Positions 56,034 through 64,000 of a stretch of 64,000 nt of DNA are shown here, piece after piece (the stretch's first letter is position 1; every line of letters begins with the position of its first letter). The translations under genes were made by a program, and so were the position numbers. A model generated the notes under the pieces. It made no database searches. It saw only the letters and a list, made by a program, of their open reading frames with translations, and had not been told where the DNA came from. Origin of the DNA: Gymnopus androsaceus JB14 (Eukaryota; Basidiomycota; Agaricomycetes; Agaricales; Omphalotaceae); the NCBI GenBank assembly GCA_009733575.1, contig ML769431.1:243482-307481 (forward strand), read 5' to 3'.

Positions 56034-59000
56034 TCAATCCTCATTGAGCGTGTAAGTAGCTCTGAATGCCCATGCATACTGCACTTCCGAAACACCACTC
56101 TCAGAAACATTAACAATCAGGTTTCCTGTAGATGATTCCGTCGACCATGGAAGAGAAGAATGACTTCCATTTGGAGTAAGAAGTGTTATCTCGTCTCCGG
56201 GAAGAAGGGGAAGACGCTGGTGGATGATAAGTTGTTCATCAGTTGGTTCATCGAAGGCCACGATGCAGAATGTTGTGGGCGTTGTCGTGAAGCGAGCAGG
56301 GTTAGTGCCGTCGAGAGGATTTGGATCTTGCGACCCTTGGAACCAATATTCCTACCGAATATGGTCATTAGGCGCTCATCGCAGAGTTGGAAGCATACGT
56401 ACAGTGTCATAGACACACTCCCCGGCATAGTCAAGCCATGAACCAGCGGCCAGGAGATTGGTTGACATCGCTTCAATTATTTCCCCTTCAGCTGTAGGGC
56501 CGATATCCAGCAAGCTGGAGAACTTCAGTAAAAACGTTTCGCCAGTGATACCAAATACGACTCACAAGTTACCATTCTTGGACACTATATCCACGAGAGT
56601 CTGAATGATTGTCGTGCCGTTCTTATACTCACTTGCATTTGTTGCCGTGTTGAGGCCGTAGCTAAACGGATCCATTCCTTCACTGGACTCCCAACTGTTT
56701 GTCTGGATTGCGTTGAAAGTTGCATATTCCGGTGTGGTGAAGTCAGGGACAGCTCCGCAACCTAATTTCGAAATTGTCAGACAAGCTTAATACTGGAAAA
56801 ACTCAAGGGCATTCAGCGGCAGAGAGAGACTTGTTGACAAGCGTAATACCGAATGCTTCTTGCTGGCTTTTTACTTACGATCATTGAGCGTCACCTGGTA
56901 GCCACTTGCAAGAGCATGATTATAGAATGCAGCCGCAAAATCCAGCGTTTTATTTGCTCCGCCGATATCACACCACTGGGATTTGGGAGTTAACAATATT
57001 TTTGCTTGAAGAATAGCCTTACCATGATTTCGGTGTCGTACTGAGTAGCCAGAGTGAGCATTTGAGGGAGCTGCAGATCCTCTATGTAGTCGGTAATATT
57101 GAGATGCCCAGTGTAAGGTTCAAACGTTGGTGTGGTGTTGAATGGATTGCGGGCAAGCCCTCCGGGCCATTGACCAAACCCATATTTTGCATAGTCCGGG
57201 TTGAACCATTCTGGAAGGGAGTAGTAGGTACCTCGGTGAAGATGTGGCTTCTCGCTGGCAGCTGTGTCAAAAAGCTCCTTTAACAAGTCTCGCTTGGGTC
57301 CAAACACAACAGCGGATCGGTTTGTAGTATTTCCGGCATCGAAAAGAGCAAATCCATCGTGGTGTTTCTGCAAAATGTGGCGTAAGTAAAATGTGGCTAG
57401 ACACAACAAGTACTTACTGTCACTTGAACAAAGTATCTGGCTCCCGCTCGATCGAAGAGGTCGACCCATGCACTGGCGTTGAATTTGGAAGCGGTGAAGT
57501 TGGAAATGAAGTCGTCATACAGAACATTCTATTTCCAGTTCAATTCGGACATTCTTCTCAACGAGGCACGTAGTAGCTCACCGGGCCATACGTTTCAAGA
57601 TGGTGAACCCATGTCGGGCTACTAGAATTTGGTGGATTATGCAAATAATAGCTATAGAACAATTAGCAAAAGTGTTCTACGATGGCTACATGAAGACACT
57701 TACTCGTACCACTCAGCATATTCGGCAGGAGGAGCCTACAATCTTAGTTAGTCACCTTGATAAGTTAAAGTTCGTCAAGGCTAATACCCAAGCAGGATAA
57801 CTGTATACACCCCAATGGATACTGAAACAGGCCTCAGTTCAAGGTCAGGATTTCAAGAATAGACTCACAAAATACCATATTTTGCCTTGTTCCACTGAAT
57901 TAATAAAACGAAATCAGTACAGGTTGCAGATGTATGTAGATTAGAGACCAACCCAGGTCGGAGTCTCATGGGCGTTCAGAGAGGCTGCATCTGCAGTATA
58001 TTCTTCTATCAAGGCGGTGGTGGTCCATCCGCTTGACTGTCCGATGACATTTCCGGCAGAATCTTTGATAACGACGGTGGCGTTCGAGCCAGTGGTGCTT
58101 CCCGTGATTAGCACGTCCACTCTTGCTTGATCCCCCGGTACAAGTCTGTTTAAGATACCTGGAGTCACAGTAGTAATACCAGGTCCAGATATCTCAGCTG
58201 TATGTTTGGAATTAAGCGATGTGTTGAGCGAAGACATAGAATTGGGCAGTAGATTGGCAATGGTGACTTGAACAGCTTGCGCGCGTGTGCCATTCACTAT
58301 CTCCCATCTTGAAGTAAACCTAGCTCTTCGGATGGCCAAAGCAGGAACATTATTGACTGACGTGTTTGAAGGCGTAATGGCCATCGAGAACAGGTGTAGT
58401 CTGTGACCGGGGTTCACCTGTGGCAAGGTGATACTCGCCAATTGCTTTTCGGACGATACAGCAGTTGACCACTGAAAAATCGAGGTTGTATTGAGGTTCT
58501 TCCCGGTGCCATTCCCCTCTAGGCTGTATGGACTGTATTGCCTGGTGAGCAAGAGGTTTCAAACTAGATTAAACGGGCCTACGTCTGAATTATACCGAGG
58601 TTTAACAGTGGCCATCCCCACCAATTGCTTGCTTCCACTGTGGATTATGTCTTAAGGTTAATATGCATAAGAGTAAGGCGAAAAATGTAAAACTTACAGG
58701 TAAGGGTTTGAGTCGAGTTGTCGACAAAGTTGAGTATGAAATTATCAGCTGTAAACGTCGCATCTTGGGAATTTGCAGTGTTAGTTTCTTCTATGCCTGG
58801 AGGAGTATAATGCTTTACCTCCACTGCTGTCCCCCGAGTATAGAGCATGAAGCTCGTGGACGAAAATGCTTTCTGGCAACGCTATAGTCTGGTTGTTCGC
58901 AACAACATTGTCGTTTCCTGTACCCCAGCTAGCAGGAAGCTCGTACTAGATACCTTTTCAGTTAGAACCAAGTCGATCTCGAAGACGGCGAATCTACGTA

Positions 59001-59223
59001 CCGTTATACCATCATACAAATAAGAGCCCACCGGCAGGAATTGACCATCGAAACTGTTACCTGAACCATCAAAATCTGCAGTGGATCCATTAACAGATGC
59101 AGCTTGATTGTCAAAGAATGGATCGAGGGATAGAAGGGTAGATGGAAACTCTGGAAGATCAATTGCAGCAGCATTGAGCGTGCTGAACAGCAGAAGTAAA
59201 GCCATTCCAAGGTTGGGTTTCAT
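56034..59223 (-). CDS. Secreted GH29-type alpha-L-fucosidase
   Basis: A signal peptide (MKPNLGMALLLLFSTLNAAA) starts the gene. N-terminal beta-rich regions follow (SLDPFFDNQAAS, SIFVHELHALY, VTIANLLPNS, GDQARVDVLITGS). The catalytic domain carries family landmarks: ETPTWVG, NAKYGIF-like WNKAKYGIF, GARYFVQVTKHHDGFALF, LPEWFNPDY, and WCDIGG, where the Asp is the probable nucleophile. A C-terminal beta domain ends TYTLNED. The enzyme should release L-fucose from glycans outside the cell. Many very short exons are needed. I could join all those I checked except the one near 58560-58620, before QYSPYSLEG, which is one base out of phase. The size is larger than minimal GH29 enzymes because of the added N-terminal domain. 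Confidence 0.85.
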
Positions 59224-59633
59224 TTTACAAGTTCAAGGGCGAGACAGGGTCGAAATTTCATTCATTCTGTTCATGTTCATATAGCTGAGGTCAAGGTGCC
59301 GACTCAAGAGTTGATCAGCTGGCCGTTGAACTCCACCTGAACGAGGAGCAAAGGACTAGAACTTAGAAGTAACAACCGATGACTGAACTCCTGATACTCT
59401 TCGTAATTGATGCAATACTGCGATTTGCTGGTTGGTAGCACCCGATATCAGAGAAGCATTTATGACGAGATTCAAAAGGACTGCAGTAGACTGCAGTTCG
59501 GGCCGCCAGTCCAAAATACGCGAATAAGTACAGATTGAGCGTCATATGGTTAACGATACATGAAAGCTACAAGCGACTCAGCGGAAGGGACCTGAAGGGA
59601 CTAACATAATCCATCATCGCCGTAGCTCAACGC
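59224..59633 (-). other. Intergenic, probable fucosidase promoter
   Basis: A CTATATGAAC sequence about 55-60 bp upstream of the fucosidase ATG is TATA-like. No gene is seen. Confidence 0.35.
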
Positions 59634-62342
59634 TCAGCGTCCAGTCTTGACTCGTTTCGACTCTAATAAGCATAAGGGTGTATTCAGTGGTCCGTCCAAT
59701 CTACCACTTGAAAAATACTTACTGTCCGAGTCATTGCCATCTCGGTAGCTGACATATCCAGTCGAAGAATGACCGCGATAGGACTGGGGATCTCTTCTAT
59801 TCTTATCCCTGGAGCCTCCTTCATTGTCACTATCGTATTCACGTTTCACCGCACGCTGACCTCTTGGACTCTCAGCGGCACCTCTGTGGGAATGGTGACG
59901 TTCAGAGGATCTGGATTGGTCTGAAATGTATAGCTATGTCAGTATTCAACGATGTCAGGTTCTATCACACTTACCTCTTCTCGTCGAGTCGAAGCCATCG
60001 CGCGAATGGTAATTGGACTTTCGCGGGTACTGATATTGACTGCCGTAGTCATCTCTTTCATCGCTATGCTCGCGCTTCACTACACGATCTCTTGGATATA
60101 AATCTTTATAGCTTTCAGGATGTCTCGATTGGTCTGAAAAGCAGGTTAACGTTAATAAAGTGATTTCAGTTTAGAGATAGCCCACCGGTGCCAGGCCGCT
60201 CAGGCTCTTTGTCTACCGGAGATGCACCAGGACCTAAACAGTATCTAATGTTATTTCCAAGGCAAGTAATAATAATAGAAAATATCTACCAGATTGTGGG
60301 TCCGGCACGGACTGTCTCTGTGTCAGAAGCTGATGATATTCCAACATGACTTGTTGATCTTCTGGACTGAGATCATCTGCAAGGGTAGACAGTGATATTA
60401 GCCCAAGCCAGTGTAGTTGAAAATCTACGGACAGAAGCCCTTTTTCTTAGGAATCAGCGTCGGCGGGTCACTATCCTCGAGCTTTGGTTGTTTAGAGGAA
60501 GAAGATTGATCGGCGTGGTTAGTGTTCGCGACATTTGACTGGAAGTCGCTTGATCCAAATGGATCTGCTGAAGGATATATCAGTGCCCTGCATGACATTT
60601 AAGAAAAAGCAGCATACGAGGTTGGGATTCAAGGTTAATCGGGTATGATTCCAGTTTAACAGAACCATGACCATTTCGATCTGCTCACAATCATAACAGT
60701 AGATGAATAAACCGTACTAGTATAGCCAAAGTTTTGTAATCGAGAGAGAAGAAGGCAACGCACGAGATTCAGGCTCCGGTTCGAGTTTGACTGTGATTGA
60801 TTCCTGCTTTACAGCGCCATTACCTGTTGCAATAATATGAGTACATATATTGGCGCTAGTTGGAGCTCGAACCAAACGCACGAGCTTCCGATTCCATCTT
60901 GACTACAATCGATTCGGGCTCCTGCTTCACAATATTGGCTTCCGTACCTATGAGCGTTTGGTTGTGACGTTCTTCTGCAAAATGCAAAACTCCAAGTCAG
61001 TGAAATATCCTTCATAATAGTAGGCTATGAATAAAAGATAACTGACCCTCCTCATATGGATCAGGTTTTCCAAGCTTGGGCATAGGCTCTTGTGGGTATC
61101 GCTCGGTCTCGCGGGGACCCGCACTCAGCGACGGAAGCAAATCACGGTCACTCGCATGACGCGTCTGAGAGCGTGGGTCTTCTGAAAGTCGACTAGGCTT
61201 GACGTCGACATCTTGGGGTTCACGTTTAAGCTGATCCCGGTTCGCGCGCATAGCAGCTAGAGCTGCTGGAGGCTGGTAGGGAATGAAAGCATCGTTGGGT
61301 GAAGGTTTAGCATGAGCGGGAGCAGAAGCAGGTTGAGCAGTGAGAGAGTCGGATACGTTGGGCGCAGAAGTACCGGTCGGGGCAGGGGCTGAAGGCGGAG
61401 GTCTAGATAGAATGTAGCACAAATTGAAATTATGAAATGTAGCTCGATGTAAAACACAAACTACTTACCTCGAACGCGCCAAAGATTCTTCATACGCTGC
61501 GCGACGCTCTACATGGGAGAGGTAAGAATGCACGTTAGTTATCCCAGCTTGCATTTCATCTCCACAGGATTCGTTATGTACGACTTGGAATCCGAAAGGT
61601 AATGTAAACACTCTAACTCACCCACAATACTCTCCTGAATATGAACAGGAAGAGAAATCGCAAAATGCGTCGCTGGACCAGCTTTGGGTTTCCGCGGGGG
61701 AGGATATTCCTCCTTTACATAGAAATTTGCTAGATCGGATTGTTGATAGTTCGGATAGACCGAATCCCATCCTGAAATCAATCATTTCGAGTGGTAGGTT
61801 GAAGAGAAAATTGATTGCATTGGGTATTGACAATGGGAATGACTGAGTACTGTACACTCACTAAGGATGGTATTAGGGCTTCCCTGGTGAACATAGTCGT
61901 AATAGTAGATCTCTGAAATTTCCGAGTCTGTCCAAGTGTGGTTCGTAATGAAATCCTGCATATGGTGGGCTCCGAGAATAGGATCCACGTTTACTTCGAT
62001 ATCCAACTCGACTATGATAAAGGTCTTTCATTTTCATGTAAGTAAAGTGTCCTAAATGATTCTAATTAATATACACGCACCTTATTAGTCTGAAAAAAGA
62101 CCGACAACGCTGGCACTGGCTTCCCCAACATCCGTTCAAACCATCTTCCAATATTGTTTGCAAATCTCTGTTTCGCGCTTTCACTGCTACGACTATCGGG
62201 TATAGGCTTAGGCCAAGGATTAGTGACCACAACGTATTTGAAGTCTTCGGGCTCTTTGTACGTCTGTGTTATCATGAGAATGCTGGTTGAGTTCGAAACA
62301 AACAGAACTCACTTTCCGCGGCTTCACTTTCGGAAGCTTCAT
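59634..62342 (-). CDS. Disordered protein with many SUMO-consensus motifs
   Basis: From MKLPKVKPRK at 62342 many short exons run to SKRVKTGR at 59634. The N-terminal ~150 residues look folded (FKYVVVTNPWPKPIP, IGRWFERMLGKPVPALSVFF, MQDFITNHTWTDSEISEIYY) but match no domain I know. The remainder is disordered: Pro/Ala-rich (PPPSAPAPTGTSAPN), then charged. It contains at least eight hydrophobic-Lys-x-Glu tetrads: VKEE, LKRE, VKQE, VKME, VKQE, VKLE, VKLE and VKRE, several followed by Pro or acid. This suggests a heavily SUMO-modified nuclear factor, an inference from motifs only. An RS/RD-rich C-terminus (RSQSSERHHSHRG, RDKNRRD) could bind RNA or splicing factors. Confidence 0.7.
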
Positions 62343-62622
62343 GACACCGCTATAACTTCCTCAAATAATCGTTGATCTTGGTCTGAGCAAATGAAAAGAA
62401 ATTCAACCCAGAGAACGGAGAAGAGAGGAAAGACGATCTATTGAATGGACATGGGTTTCGCGCAGCGTGGCGGCAATGATGAAGTATGTACATAAGCGCC
62501 GTATACCACCATCACTACTTACCAGGTTATATACACAGATATAAGAGATACATTCCAAAGGCAAAAAATCTGTGCTATCGTTCATTATCTCGGAGGTGGT
62601 ATTTCGCTCGACAATTCAACCT
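62343..62622. other. Short intergenic stretch
   Basis: Lies between the start of the SUMO-motif gene and the end of the F-box gene. It presumably holds the former's promoter; no distinct site is recognised. Confidence 0.3.
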
Positions 62623-64000
62623 TCATCCCAGCTTTACCCAACTGTACCACTCGTTCATATACTTTGTCGTCCAACGAACGACCCATACCTTTAATTTTAC
62701 AGCCTTCAAGCAGGCAATACCGATATCCGAAGCCAGACTCGGATCCGGTACCCATCGAGAGAGAATCACGTCCACGAAGAGCTGGTCATTGTCAAACCAA
62801 CTGCCGAGCACGGTCAAGAATAGATTTGTCAATTTAGGAAGAAGCGCATTGTTAAACTCGTGCGAGCCCTCGGTTCCATAGGCATGAAGACGTTTAATCC
62901 ATGCCAATGTAAGTGAAGGCGCCAAGACAGGATTGCTTGCTAACTGTTCCTCAGTAGGTTCAAGCATGTGAGTTTGGTAAAAGTCCAAATGGGAGAGTGC
63001 AGGCGTGTGGAAAAGCAGCGTTAAGAGGTCGTGAGTCGAGATGAATGGGTCTTTCAATTGCAGGAAGGTGAGGGAACAGGCGGAATGTAGGATGAAGGAT
63101 GTCACTTTGCGTCCGGCCAAACCATTTCCTCTAAATCAAGACCGACAACTGCAGGGACATTGTATCGCCTGAACTTGTACGGACTCAAATCGATGACCAT
63201 CCTTTCCAACGCGGGGTAGCATGCGGGTTCCAGGAGATTTTCGAGGGCCCTCGCAAGCCCATATGTGCTAGTAAAGGAGAAGGATCGAAGAGCATCTAGA
63301 GTGTGTGGCGGAAAGTCCGGGATTTCAAACGACACGGACAAAAAATTATATGACAGGGATTCGAGCTCAGGAAAGATAGATGGCGAGACAGAAACAACAT
63401 CTTGGTGTCTGCAATCGAGGTTCAACGTTTTTATTTGGGTCCACGGGAACACTGGTCCGTCGGCATCCATATCAGGTGGATACGAGAGAGAAAGCTCATG
63501 AAGCTTTTGCGCTTTGTGAAACCGTCCGAGATTTAGGCATCCGTCTGAGTGAATGACTTCCAGCAGGGGAAAATTGGGCGCCTCGCCCTCGAAAAGGCTT
63601 GGGAATAGAGTAGCTAAATCTATCGACTCAGACGTGATTGTAAGATTTCGCCACCTTGAAGCCTGTGAGTACAGTAGTTCGCAGAACACTGACTTTTCAG
63701 TATCATCCGACAGATACCACTCGAGCATTATATCTAGAGGAGCTGTGGGTCCTGCATGGTCCATACACCACTGTAGTGCCGCAGTGATTCTCCTATTCGT
63801 ATCGGCATTTGCAACAGAGTATAGCCCCAAAAAGATATGTGTCCAAAGATCTTTGCATGACTTTGCAATTTCTCGCCAACGGGCACATACAGACATGAGT
63901 TTCTGTCCAGGGAGAGATATCCAGCTGGATGCAGGGCTGTTTATGATCAAGTGGTTCATCTTTTCCACGTTGATGTACATAACGAAAATATGGTGCAAGA
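62623..64000 (-). CDS. F-box/LRR-like protein, 5' end beyond the window
   Basis: The minus-strand frame entering at the window edge reads KLMSVCARWREIAKSCKDLWTHIFL, the second half of a basidiomycete F-box. Leucine-rich segments follow (LHELSLSYPPDMD, IKTLNLDCRHQD, ELESLSYNFLSV, PALERMVIDLSPYKF). After EEMVWPDAK a stop occurs at 63102, but the neighbouring frame continues as VTSFILHSACSLTFLQL to WVKLG at 62623. That is exactly what the family shows next, so a single-base break lies near 63110. The protein should be an SCF ubiquitin-ligase substrate adaptor with unknown target. The start and first half of the F-box are outside the window. Confidence 0.75.

Overview
The window looks like nuclear DNA of an agaricomycete (mushroom-forming basidiomycete). 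Genes are split by many short introns of about 45-70 bp. The repertoire is typical of that group: an aryl-alcohol-oxidase-like GMC flavoenzyme, an A1 aspartic peptidase, GDSL/CE16 and GH29 secreted hydrolases, basidiomycete-style F-box/LRR genes, a NACHT-ankyrin NLR-like gene, and a Copia retrotransposon.

Layout. (1) 1-10190 is a degenerate satellite-like array of a ~29-bp unit in both orientations. It has been duplicated as two ~4-kb blocks and is punctured by short non-autonomous transposons: three hAT-like elements with 8-bp target duplications, one TA-flanked MITE and two copies of a ~179-bp MITE. (2) 10195-12570 holds an AT-rich stretch and a decayed F-box gene, a piece of which was copied upstream. 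(3) 13660-24135 carries the aspartic peptidase, a frameshifted DUF2461 gene, a metallophosphoesterase, an intron-containing tRNA-Glu, an SMP-30-like propeller protein and a short unknown gene. (4) 24934-32397 has a GDSL/CE16 esterase, acireductone dioxygenase and a tandem pair of decayed single-pass membrane-protein genes. (5) 32961-43952 contains an ING-type PHD chromatin protein, the GMC oxidoreductase and a 1701-residue putative RA-PH protein. (6) 45909-50950 is a Copia element with unusually short (120 bp), identical terminal repeats, each carrying a tRNA-like gene. (7) 51114-54770 is an NLR-like NACHT-ankyrin gene broken by the 179-bp MITE. (8) 56034-64000 holds GH29 alpha-L-fucosidase, a disordered protein rich in SUMO-consensus motifs, and the 3' part of an F-box/LRR gene.

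The genes do not form one pathway. Five of them encode predicted secreted enzymes (peptidase, propeller lactonase-like, CE16, GMC, GH29), which suits a plant-litter or wood degrader. The rest are housekeeping (methionine salvage, chromatin reading, tRNA) or fast-evolving families (F-box, NLR, transposons). The most unusual structure is the tRNA-bearing 120-bp LTR of the Copia element. The clearest natural experiment is the MITE inside one of about sixteen near-identical ankyrin repeats. About half of the genes show one or more single-base frame breaks, so either pseudogenisation or indel errors in the assembly must be considered throughout.
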